Assembly: GCF_003576645.1 (NCBI RefSeq)
Contig: NC_044924.1
Location: forward strand, 23,510,085 to 23,574,084
Origin: Ipomoea triloba
Taxonomy: Eukaryota; Streptophyta; Magnoliopsida; Solanales; Convolvulaceae
Reading direction: 5' to 3'
Length of the DNA stretch: 64,000 bases
Position 1 is the first letter of the stretch. Every line of letters begins with the position of its first letter. The position numbers were made by a program, and so were the translations under genes. Below, piece by piece: positions 54,604 to 64,000 of the stretch. The notes under the pieces are model-generated. The model saw only the letters and a program-made list of their open reading frames with translations. It was not told where the DNA came from and made no database searches.

Positions 54604-54799
54604 GTTTTTTTTTTTTTTTTTTGAAAACCAAAAAGGAAACCATAAATTAAACATTTTCCATGTCCTTACAAGCAGAAGCTGAAATAAAAGAAGGAATGAA
54701 AGCAGAATACTCCAGTCCTTACAACCAAAAATTAGCTTGTTGTTGAGATGGACAAATTGAGTTCATAAACTTAATGCATTGGGCTCTACATTAGTGGGA

Positions 54800-55871
54800 A
54801 TGTGAAGAATAAGTTGATGCATAAGCGAATTTGGACTAGGCTAGCTACGGATAAGTCTCTACAACAAATTTGATGTGATGATATTATTATTGTTTCACCC
54901 ACACCAAAAAGAAAAAAAATTATTTGTTTCATCACCTTTAAATATGCAAATATGGAGAGGCAATTGCGCTAGCTAATTTTACATTAGTACCCTTAAATTT
55001 TATATTTACTAAATGAATATTTAGTCGGAAGACTAAATTTGGAACATAATGAATAGTTATTGAATCATTTATGGTCATATTGAAAGTACATAAATGATGA
55101 CAATTGTTAAAGACCAATAATCATGGAACAATTTATGGTCTAATTGAAAGTCCGAGATAAAAATTGATAAATGACAATAGTAATAGAACCATTCATGGAA
55201 TTAAATTAACTCATTAAGAAAATTAAATGTGTAATGACATTTTAATGAATCTGTAGTTTTATAATGAAATTAAAGGTATGTATGGAATCTGCCTAGGACG
55301 AATATAGATAGATTTTTGCTCCATGCATGCACTAAATTAAAACCCCCACTCCATAGATGAAATATAACCCATAATCATGTTTCAAGCTTTCGCCTTTGTC
55401 TCTATTCTTCTATCGTCAAAATTACAATTGATAATATAATCGCCCAAAGTCATAATAATCCTTAAGGCGACGTCTAGTCCAAGAGTACAAAGCTTCTCTG
55501 AATCGAAACAATTTTAATCTCATCAAAACAGTGTGTCCGTGCGGGTACATGCATTTTAAAATCCAATGAAATTTAACTTGGAAACATTTCTATCTTACCT
55601 GTTTTGCATTCACAGAAATCAATAATAGTTCTCACCAAATTAAACATGCCTAGTAATATTTACTTCATAATGCACATACACAAATAACACAATAATAATG
55701 CTATTTTATATATCTTTCAACATTATGTTATCATAAAGTCATTGATGATAACCTCTAAATACACGCATCAAAAAGCAAAATGTTCTTCCCCCAACATGAC
55801 ATGAACAATTAACTTACAACCATTGCTGCTACGTTGTTGGCTGCCTGGTAGCCCACTACATCAATCATCAA
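54800..55871. other. AT-rich non-coding sequence inside the LINE bounds
   Basis: Contains repeated phrases such as 'gaaccattcatgg' and 'aattgaaagt' (55040-55200). No gene. Confidence 0.35.
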
Positions 55872-57045
55872 TTACAGACCGATCATGGCTGGTGAAACAA
55901 GGGTCTCCACGTAGCTAGTTACCATATAACCAAGAGCATAGGTGATAATAAAATTCTTACCCCTTTTAGCATTAGGCCTATGGAGCTTCAGCTGACGCTC
56001 AACCATCATTGGAATATCACCATTTTCCGAAACATGTGCAATTGCGATCCTAGCATTACATATAGCTATCTATGCAGCGTTCTCTAAACCCCGGGAAGTG
56101 GATGATGAACTGGTAAGTTTGAAATGCAGACTCGTTTAGTCCAAGATTCTTCAACTCCATACTCATTCATCATCCAAACTTCCATTTGACTTTTGTGATG
56201 AAAACCTGCAAAAAGGAATCATCTTAATTCACTTATACAAATAGCAGCCCCATGTTAATGGCTGGGTAACGCCATAGCTTTGGCAGTTTCCGTGGTTAAG
56301 TTAAAAGAAATTAGCTAGGTTCCAATTCCCGTCACTGTCAGCTACGTTGTTTTTACACCAGTTGAGACAACCACTCACAAACACAACAATTATGGGATTA
56401 ACAAACCCACTACTAAGCTCTCTTTCAATTCTTTCCATGTCCCATTCTTAAAACTAGACACCAAAACCACATTCTCATCACCATTGTTAGCATTATAAAC
56501 ATAAACAACCTTGTAGTCATCATTACGCTCAGGTAGCCGAATTGCCTCTATTCCTGCTTGGGTAGTCATCATACCCAAATCCAAAAAATGCTCAGGTAGC
56601 CGAATTGCCAGACATCTGGGATTGTCTTGAGGTTTCCATTTGATGAAGACTTCCAAATGATTATTTGGTGCGGTTTAGCACGAAAGAAAAATAGCCCATT
56701 GCAAGAACCCAAAAACTCGAAACCACCTTCCGAGATTGAGACTGAGGGGTCGTATGTAATAAACTTGCGAAATGATGATTGCTTGTTTTCTGTAATAGAA
56801 AACAAGGACATATAGCTAATAATCCAATTTAAACTGTTATATGTCATGACCTTATTATCCTTTTTCGATTGAAAATGTAGGTGCAATTTGACAAATTCTG
56901 GAGATGAGATTATATCACGCAAAGGTTTTGAAACACACCTAAATTTTAATAGAGACTTCATAGGCAGCATTTTAAGGATTTCCGTGATTATATCTTGATT
57001 CAAATTTAGTTGTGGCATATGGCACTTAGGAGTAGGGAATGACAT
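55872..57045 (-). pseudogene. F-box protein with FBA-type domain, broken by frameshifts
   Basis: ATG at 57045 (MSFPTPKCH) opens an F-box (LNQDIITEILKMLPMKSLLKFRCVSKPLRDII; residues about 12-50), then FEFLGSCNGLFFF. Near 56630 the frame shifts; the next frame holds NDDYKVVYVYN and GTWKEL. Further pieces in changing frames are FVSGCLNW, ISFNLTTETAKAMALPSH, EVWMMNEYGVEESWTKRVCI, MMVERQLKLHRPN and YVETLVSP before a final TAA. These follow the order of an F-box-associated (FBA) domain and sum to a normal F-box length (about 390 codons). Intact relatives recruit substrates to SCF ubiquitin ligases. A 19-bp direct repeat (gctcaggtagccgaattgc, 56528 and 56591) sits at the frameshift. Confidence 0.85.
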
Positions 57046-57919
57046 CTTGATTGTGGGTCTAAAATTCCTTTTGCTATCTGAAAACAAAATAATAATAATA
57101 ATAATAATTATTATATATTTATACCCAACTCCGATATGTCCCACTATCCACAAGAAATTTGAATGTTAGTACACAGGGGATAAAAGCCATACAATTAAAT
57201 TACAAATAGATTCCAATAAATATTGCTAGTGTTACATATTTGATTAATTCCAGTAGGTATATTATTATAGAATTAATTTATTTAGTTTTTAAATAATTAT
57301 CAATAAGAAACTAATTATCAATAAGAATAAATGAATATTTAATTTTTAGTTTACTGCTAATAAGAATTTTTTTTAAATGAAATTATCCACATGTATATAT
57401 ATTATCTATTTGCCTCTATTCCTGCTTACTATCTGTCATCCCATTAGCTACCTTCTACCTACCCCTCGACTGGCAACATACTTACTCATCAATACCTACA
57501 TACGTACCCATGCCACTACAACTATTTCCATTACCATCATTTATAATCACCATTATCATTACTTATATATATTCACTTCACTTATTCTTTATCGTTATCT
57601 TCACCCACCTACCTATCCATCAAATGCCACGTACCTACCCCAACCATCACTATTTCCTATTTTCCTTTAATATAATCATATTCTTTTTATGCACCATGAC
57701 ATATTTATTTATTCTTACTACCACCTACCTATTTAATCCACCCCAACTATCAATGCTCCACAACTGTCTACTTACCCCTGACTACATATGCATTTATTGC
57801 ATTCATATTTCTTTTACTTGTTTTACTTGATAATTTTATCAATTGTCACTACATTTTTATTTCTCTATGAAGAAACAAATTTAATACCAATTAGTTTCAT
57901 ATTTTATAAATTGATAAAT
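57046..57919. other. AT-rich sequence with (AAT)n at 57088-57112
   Basis: No coding potential. ORFs at 57377-57830 are Tyr/Ile/Pro-rich low-complexity. It ends at the ambiguous base 57920. Confidence 0.5.
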
Positions 57920-57920
57920 N

Positions 57921-58696
57921 ACTTCCCGACATTCAGGATTCCTACCCCAATAGTTTTCAAACTTGCACCGCCGCCTAGGCTGCCATACCCTCCCCGTCTG
58001 GAGAACAAAAAATAAAGGCAAGTGATCGCTGCTACTACCTTCCAGCGACCAAGCTCGCGCTCCCGAAAACAACTCACGCCACCCATCAGTAACTAGGATC
58101 CTATCCAACTTCTCCCGTACCCAATTACCAGTACCTCTCCCTCTTTCCCAAGTAAATTGACAACCTTCAAAAGCCAAATCAGACAAACCACTCTCCCTTA
58201 CTGCATCCCGAAACCCCCTAAACAACCCAGGCGGATGAGGAACCCTCCCTTGTTTCTCCCTCTCCCAAAGCAAATCATTAAAATCCCCAACTATAACCCA
58301 AGGTAGATTATTGCGGGATGAAAGGTACCTGAGAAGCTCCCAAGACTCTCGTCTACGCCCCCTCTCCGGCTGCCCATAGTAACCAGTGAATCTCCAAGAA
58401 GGATGAACGCCAGTCCCATGGACCTTAGTATCAATATAGTGATTAGAGTAGCTGACCACCTCCACATCTATACCCCCATTCCACAATAAAGCTAACCCCC
58501 CACTCCTACCCTCGGGTGCGACTACAAAACAATTCGCATAATTCAACTTTATTCGAATACCCTCCATCTTAAAAGCACTACTTAAAGTTTCAGACAAAAA
58601 CAAAATATCAGGCCTCTTCTGACGAACGAAGCCCAATAAGGCCTGAACTGCCAATGGGTTTCCCAGCCCACGGCAGTTCCAACTAAAACAACTCAT
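57921..58696 (-). pseudogene. LINE ORF2, endonuclease domain only
   Basis: Starts MSCFSWNCRGLGN and contains the endonuclease/exonuclease/phosphatase motifs: the Asn in WNCRGLG, LFLSET (Glu), IVGDFNDLL (Asp/Asn), LDRILV and SSDHLPLFF (Asp-His). It breaks off at RNPECRE, where an n occurs and LINE homology stops. A complete plant LINE ORF2 would go on with RT and often RNase H. The ATG overlaps the ORF1 stop (ATGA, 58696-58693). Confidence 0.88.
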
Positions 58697-59802
58697 TGGA
58701 CCCGGTGGGCCTGGGATCCAGAACCCACCTCTTCAAAAGAATTCTCTTCAACCATCATTGGGCTGGCCCAATTGGCTTTAGTTACTCCCTCCTCACTCTC
58801 ATCCCCAACCCGACGTCTTTTCTGCTCAAAAATAACCACCCCATCATTGTCATTTAACGCAGCATTCATATCCCCTCCCTCACTCTCATGCACAGCCTTA
58901 CCAGTTCCCCTCTCCCCCGAAACAGCCGCATTATTACCAGACAATAAATGCTCATCATTAGTGACCGTTTCAAAATTTCCCCTCGCACCACCGCCCATCC
59001 CCGCCGGCGAATCCAATACCAACCACTTGTTTACCGGAACCGCCACTCCCCTCCTGCTACCCGCCCGTAACCACACACCATACGGCTTCTCCCCCCCAGC
59101 GTCCGGCAAGTCAATACTTACCGGGCAAAATTTATCCGCGTGACCAATGACGTCACATGAGAAACAAAAAGAAGGCAACCGCTCATAGCGAAAGTCCACC
59201 CAGAACCACTCACCTCCAGGTCTCTTCATTTTCATACGCTTCTTCAATGGCTTAGACACATCCACAGTGATGCGAACGCGCATGAAAGACTTCACCCCGC
59301 CCTCAAAATTCCAAGGATCAGCAGCCACAAAACTCCCCACAAAATTCCCAATGATTTTTGCCACCCTTTCAGACATAAATCCTAAAGGAAGGCTATGAAC
59401 CTGAATCCAAAAAGTTGCCAGACTAAGTTCCAGACTCCTTGGGTCATCCCCATTCTCCAAACGCCGTAACAACACCAAATTCTGGTCGAAGGTCCACGGA
59501 CCTTCATTCAACACCCTAGCAATATCCTTTTCATGAAAGAACGTAAAAAGAAAACGATTTGAACCCAACTCACGAATATTCACTCCCCTAACTGGACGCC
59601 ACGCCTTAGCCATAACATCACGAAAAACAACCAACTTGATCGTGCGATCTGACACGACTCGGCCAACCGCCGAGTAACGAAAGTCAAGAAACCCTTGGGC
59701 CTCATCGTCACCGTCAACTTCGACTATCACACCTTCTGCATCATCAGCAATAACCAGGGCTTCACATGCCTCCGCCAAACCGCTCGTCATACCAGTCTCC
59801 AT
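58693..59802 (-). CDS. LINE ORF1 protein (DUF4283, CCHC zinc finger)
   Basis: Intact frame. I take METGMTSGLAEACEAL (59802) as the start because DUF4283 proteins begin this way; an upstream in-frame Met at 59871 would add a hydrophobic 23-residue leader. The DUF4283 region (about residues 35-180) contains GRVVSDRTIKLVVFRDVMAKAW, FLFTFFHEKDIARVLNEGPW, LATFWIQVHSLPLGFM and RVRITVDVSKPLKK. A zinc knuckle follows (CFSCDVIGHADKFC). The tail is acidic. In plant L1 elements this protein is thought to bind LINE RNA. It carries no visible disabling mutation. Confidence 0.9.
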   Translation of the reverse strand: METGMTSGLAEACEALVIADDAEGVIVEVDGDDEAQGFLDFRYSAVGRVVSDRTIKLVVFRDVMAKAWRPVRGVNIRELGSNRFLFTFFHEKDIARVLNEGPWTFDQNLVLLRRLENGDDPRSLELSLATFWIQVHSLPLGFMSERVAKIIGNFVGSFVAADPWNFEGGVKSFMRVRITVDVSKPLKKRMKMKRPGGEWFWVDFRYERLPSFCFSCDVIGHADKFCPVSIDLPDAGGEKPYGVWLRAGSRRGVAVPVNKWLVLDSPAGMGGGARGNFETVTNDEHLLSGNNAAVSGERGTGKAVHESEGGDMNAALNDNDGVVIFEQKRRRVGDESEEGVTKANWASPMMVEENSFEEVGSGSQAHRVQ

Positions 59803-59937
59803 AGCCAACAGCAAAAACGCAAAGACAATGGACACAAAGGCCACGAGAGAAAACACAGAAAAAACACTCATACGTTTCTAGAGAGAAAACTGGAGACAAT
59901 TTGGTGAAGGTTAATTGACAAACAATTGTTGAAGGTT

Positions 59938-60775
59938 AATTGATCAAATTGCAATTTCAATTGACTAAGTTTGTTCTCATTCATTTCCATTTCTATTCTC
60001 TCATGGCTTCATGCATGTGCCCAATTGTTGCTTGCTTTCCAATTATGATCATGTGCGGCTAATTGCTTAGGGAATCAGATTAATTAAATCTATTTGTGAG
60101 GATGTATGACTAAATTGAATTGCAATTATATGAAGTAAAGTAATGCATTAATTGATAGAAATTCTTGTTGGAAGTGGACTTTTGTATAGAGTCTCGTGGT
60201 TAGGACCCAGACGGACAAGAGGTCTAGGAAATGTATAGTTGCCAAGAGATTGGGAGTACACTATAGTCTACTCTACTTGCAATTCCCACCATGCGCCGAG
60301 AAGGAGCTTGGAAGAAGATGTGGACACAATGTGTTTGATAAAATGATGTGAGTAGTAAGGTGTTACAATGGTAGGGTTCTACTAATTGATAGGTCAAGTA
60401 GACTAGTGTTCGACTTTGGCAATGGAGTAACATTTTCCGAGTATTCCGTTCAATGCATTACACTACTTCATACCTAGGATTCTTCATTGCATTCGAGCAA
60501 GGAAAGCTTAGTCCAAGTCCACATTTACTCTTTGATTGTTTACTTGTTGCTCTATTTACTTGCTTTCTTATATTGTTTCCTACTATAATTACTTGTTTCT
60601 TTAATCATGCTTTCTTACCAAGAGATGAGATCTAGCTTCTTATGGCTCTTGTACTCTTGTGCTTAACCGCACATTAGTCAATTCCTATGTGCCTTACTTA
60701 AGAGAACGACAACCCGAGAAAAATTACATCTTACTCAGCTTACTTCCCACCCACCGCTAAAATTCAACTTATCAA
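59938..60775 (+). mobile_element. LTR-like sequence (right part), after the LINE
   Basis: Continuation of 53973-54603 across the LINE, shown by the TSD. No gene; it ends near '…caacttatca'. After this, sequence changes to AT-rich DNA. Confidence 0.35.
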
Positions 60776-61875
60776 CAATCAAAATGGGAATTTGAGGCAT
60801 TTTATTCTTATAAGATATATTAAAGATCTAGTCTTTTGACATTTTTCACAAATTTTAAAATAGAAGTATGCATCTTTAAACAAATTTTCTTAATAGAGAC
60901 TACTATCCAACACTTTTAATTTTTTGCAGTTCATTTAGGACAAAATAATTATCAATCCTGCACTTTTGCGCAAAGGAGAAATACTTAAACATATATAATT
61001 AGGATGCTAATGCTTTAGTTAATTGCCAAGTGGGATTCACTAGTAATATAATACTAGTTTATCTATTTTAGCAAATAAGCTTGTTTATCATTTTATTTAT
61101 TAACTAAGTTCCCTAATTCTAATATAACAAAAATATATATATTAAAAATAATGAAATACAAGATATAAGTAATGAAATTAACATATAAAAACTTACTTAA
61201 ATCACCGTATAAAATATGCTCATCATTAATATTAGAAAAAATAAAGATAAGAAAATTATATGTAAAATATTACGAGATCAAATATATTATTAGCAAAAGG
61301 ATCGGGTGAACTAACTCTTTCATTGTGAGATAGGTGGTAGGGCATGCACAACTATCTCATCCACTAGCTTTGAATATGGAGTTTGGGAGAATTGTGAATT
61401 GTGAATTCATCTTCATTGTGTATATCAATGTTTGTTGAAATGGTGAGGCAATAAGCTCCTGTTTTTGCTCTTCTAAGGCTTTACCAATCATATGCTTAAC
61501 TTCATCCTTATATATGTTATTTTAGCTAGTGGTGTAGAGCCAAAAGACTTGTTTATGTCAAATCATCTTCCTATACCTCTAAAACGAACATGATGTTCAT
61601 CTTTAATTTCTCTAAAATAACAATCAATATATCTATTCTTCCATATTCAACAAATACTCTGATCTTTGAGAAGATTGTAGCTCGAGAAAATCCTAAAACA
61701 TATAAACAATATATTAACTTAATTATTGTTGCATTAGCACAACATTCAACATAAATATCAATATAGAAAATGTTAAAATATTTACCTACAATTTTTTCAA
61801 CAATTAATTGAATCTCATTAGAGAAAAAGTTTTTTAACTTATCCATTCTAACTTTCTTTCACTTTTAATTTCATG
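60776..61875. other. AT-rich intergenic sequence
   Basis: No recognisable gene or repeat. The minus-strand frame at 61571-61846 has Ile/Phe-rich composition and no known motif. Confidence 0.45.
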
Positions 61876-63151
61876 CACTACAAAAAAACGCGGAAATAAC
61901 GACGGATTTTGCGACGGATAAATTCCGTTGCTAAGTTAACGACGGTATAGCGACGGATTAGCGACGGATTTTTGTTTTTTCAAAAAATTGGAAGTTAGCG
62001 ACGGATTAGCGACGCCCTAGCGACGGTACTTTGCGACGGAAACGGGTGGTCGTTAAATCCGTAACTAATTTTAGCGGTAAATTATCGCGCTTAAAATTAA
62101 GACGGTTTAGTGACGGATTAGCGACGGAATTTTGGCGGGCTGATTAAAAATTTGATTAGCTACGGATTTGCGTCGGAAATATATCCGTCGCTATGTATTA
62201 AGGCATATTTTTATTTTTTTTACAAAATAGCGACGAATATTGAACTTAAAAATTCGTAATACACGTTTACAAGTATATGTAGCGACAGAAATTTGACTCC
62301 GTCGCTAAAACTAGCGACGGACACAAATATCCGTCGCTACAATATGGTTGGCGGCTTTTTAAAATAAAGTAGCAACGGATTTGTTCTGTCGCTAGAGTAT
62401 TTTTTCCCGTTTTTTAATTTTCTTTGTTAGACTGTTGTGACGGATCCAAATCCGTCGCTAAGAAAAATCGGCCATTGGATTGTGTTTGTAATCTAGCGAC
62501 GGATTTGAGGGTCCGTCGCTAGAAATAGCGACGGAATCTCAAATCCGTCGCTAGATGAATGAAGCTTTCGTTATTTGTTTAAAAACAATAGCGACTGATA
62601 TCCATATCCGTCGCTAAGGTGCTCTAAGTTTCACGTATGTCAGATTTGTAGCGACGGATGTTAGGTTCCGTCGCTATATATAGCGACGGAACCTTAAATC
62701 CTTCGCTAAGTAATTGAAAGGCGGGATTTTAAAAAATATACTCTGCGACGGATCGTGTTATCCGTCGCCAAATGTTATAAAAGGAAAATAAAATTGGATC
62801 GGTCAACCCTAAACCGCCCAATCGCTAACTCCTAAACCTCCCAACCCCAAACAAATACGACGCAAACCTACGCAAACCACCGCCCACCTACGGTCTGCTG
62901 GTCACCGGCGTCCACCGCCCACCTACGGTCACCGGCGCCCACCGCCCACAACCGCCAGCTCTCCTACGCCCACCTACGGTCGCTGCTCAATCGCTGCACG
63001 CCGCCGACTCAGCCGCTGCTGTTCCAGTCGCTGCTCAATCTCTGCTTAGTCGCTGCTGTTCGCTGCTCAGCCGCCGACCGTAGCTGCTCAGTCGCTGCAC
63101 GTCGAAGACCGACCGTAGCTGCTCATTCGCTGCTCAGCCGCCGACCACCGC
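61876..63151 (+). mobile_element. CACTA (En/Spm) terminus with GCGACGG subterminal repeats
   Basis: Begins CACTACAAAAAAACGCGG, a CACTA terminal inverted repeat, after the trinucleotide ATG (possible TSD). Over the next 0.9 kb I count about 22 exact GCGACGG or CCGTCGC words, several as facing pairs (for example 62503-62520 and 62526-62555) that form hairpins. Such subterminal repeats are transposase-binding sites in this superfamily. 62860-63140 is a GC-rich transcribed-leader-like stretch. The element is cut by an LTR at 63152, so no transposase is seen. Confidence 0.88.
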
Positions 63152-64000
63152 TGTAACCCCTCGTCTTTCCGATAAGTCTAAGGGTCGGAAAATATATCTT
63201 TAGGCTATGACATTCATAAGATGATCTCCCGATATGTCAAGGGAATTTTTGTACGGAGGTATAGTTGTCATTAAGCTGCGATCGTTCGTGCCGGTCACGA
63301 ACCGTAAAATTTTCGAGGACGAATTTTCAGCTCGGATTTCCTTAAAAATTGATGATTAGGCATGTTATGACTAAGTATGAACTTCCTGCTTAGTTAAGTT
63401 GAAATTGGATGAGCTATAAGGGTCGAAATTTATTTCTGATCGTACACCGCGAAATTTCCGCAGTGTACCGAACCTAGCCCATTTTGGAGCTTTTGACTGG
63501 AATAAATTTGTGGTTTCGAAAATTATTCTTTCTGGATTATTTTCCACCGAAACTTTATCTGTTTGGACCACAACTGATATGTTGTGGAGATATTTTATTA
63601 TTTTATTATTTTTTCCTAAAGCTTATCCCATAAGTTGGGATTAAATATAAAAGGAATTTTTTTCCCTTTTCTTCCCCAAATGCCAAAAAGAGAGAGAGAG
63701 AGGTGTGATCATCTTCCACCATTTTTTCTTCCAAAGTTCCATAGCCAAATCCTTCTAAACTTCCAATTTATTCGCTAAGTTTTCGATATTATTCGGTAGA
63801 AAGCTTTGTAATCCTTCCTAGGTTATGAATCTATGTTTAATTTCTTGATACATGATGTTATGGTGTTGATTTTGAACCTAGGTTTTAAGGTGAAAATTGG
63901 GGAAAGGATCCAAAATTGCTTCCTAAGGTGTTAGAAATCCTTTACAAGGTAAGGAATTCCCTTAAGTTGGAATTAGTCACTTGAATTTGGATAATTGATT
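63152..64000 (+). mobile_element. LTR of family B, second copy (continues beyond window)
   Basis: Starts TGTAACCCCTCG and aligns over its length with the reverse complement of 2694 to about 1880, including 'gatcgt…ccggtcacgaaccgtaaaa' and 'gtaccgaacctagccca'. A TATA box (aaatataaaagg) lies near 63645. Candidate left TSD is ACCGC (63147-63151); the right end is outside the window. Confidence 0.88.

Larger units (their letters stand above)
54604..59921 (-). mobile_element. L1-type LINE insertion with 16-bp TSD, middle replaced by unrelated DNA
   Basis: ACAATTGTTGAAGGTT occurs at 54588-54603 and 59922-59937. A T-run (poly-A on the minus strand, 54605-54622) is preceded on the minus strand by a LINE-like 3' UTR (…tttggttttc). 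ORF1 and the ORF2 endonuclease start at the other end. From 57920 (n) to roughly 54800 the sequence is not LINE: RT, the defining domain, is missing and an F-box pseudogene is present. Confidence 0.75.

Noticed and set aside
57377..57830. Two overlapping ORFs of about 100 aa
   Set aside because: Tyr/Ile/Pro/Thr-rich translation of CA/TA-rich DNA with no motif.
53973..60775. A single solo LTR hosting the LINE, with TSD
   Set aside because: TG and CA candidates exist at 53973 and near 60775, but the flanking 5-mers (ATAAG and ACAAT) do not match, so only an LTR-like call is made.
61571..61846. ORF of 91 aa, minus strand
   Set aside because: No recognisable domain, AT-rich codons, no neighbouring exons; not enough to call a gene.

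Overview
This is a eudicot-type plant nuclear sequence: AT-rich, dense in plant-specific transposon families (Athila-type Ty3/gypsy, Sirevirus-like and other Ty1/copia, CACTA, Helitron, plant L1 LINE), with a spliced plant GEN1 gene and an F-box/FBA pseudogene. I cannot name the species. Nearly everything outside one host gene is transposon-derived, much of it nested. Several nests can be resolved to the base because target-site duplications (TSDs) survive and removing the insert restores a reading frame.

1-7.2 kb: the 3' half of a CACTA element (minus strand; TNPD C-terminus, then a TNPA-like gene). It carries two solo LTRs of an Athila-like family ('family A': 1-3280 and 3522-4810). The first is itself split by a 2.28-kb solo LTR of another family ('family B', 415-2694). 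7.2-12.5 kb: more family A LTRs, a Sirevirus-like RNase H remnant and an env-like ORF. 12.56-16.22 kb: a young, complete-ended, internally deleted copia element keeping gag, protease and part of integrase. 16.2-24.9 kb: Athila-type remnants (ATHILA ORF-1 split by a 2.6-kb solo LTR, 'family C'; gag, a tRNA-Asp primer site and an LTR).

24.9-34.9 kb: Helitron helicase remnant, a compound microsatellite, a 250-bp tandem array, an isolated GARP-domain exon, a copia fragment and two further tandem arrays. 35.25-39.22 kb (minus): the only apparently functional host gene, an 8-exon GEN1-type Holliday-junction resolvase/flap endonuclease. All catalytic acids are present and all introns are GT-AG. Its C-terminal region carries an unusual array of repeats built around VIDLT-like (SUMO-interacting-motif-like) cores.

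40-53 kb: copia 5' end with LTR, primer site and broken gag; an LTR with Pol III-like boxes; a three-copy MITE family; gypsy remnants. 53-60.8 kb: an Athila integrase remnant, an LTR-like stretch, and a minus-strand LINE with a matching 16-bp TSD at its outer ends. The LINE's middle is replaced by 3 kb of unrelated DNA holding an F-box pseudogene, and an ambiguous base (n) lies exactly at the LINE break. 61.9-64 kb: a CACTA terminus with dense GCGACGG subterminal repeats, cut by a second family B LTR that runs off the window.

The genes do not form a pathway. The most unusual signals are the SIM-like repeats in GEN1, a two-hairpin module with compensatory base changes in three Athila-type remnants, and a CACGCGTG palindrome module placed 30-46 nt before the TATA box of the family A LTRs.
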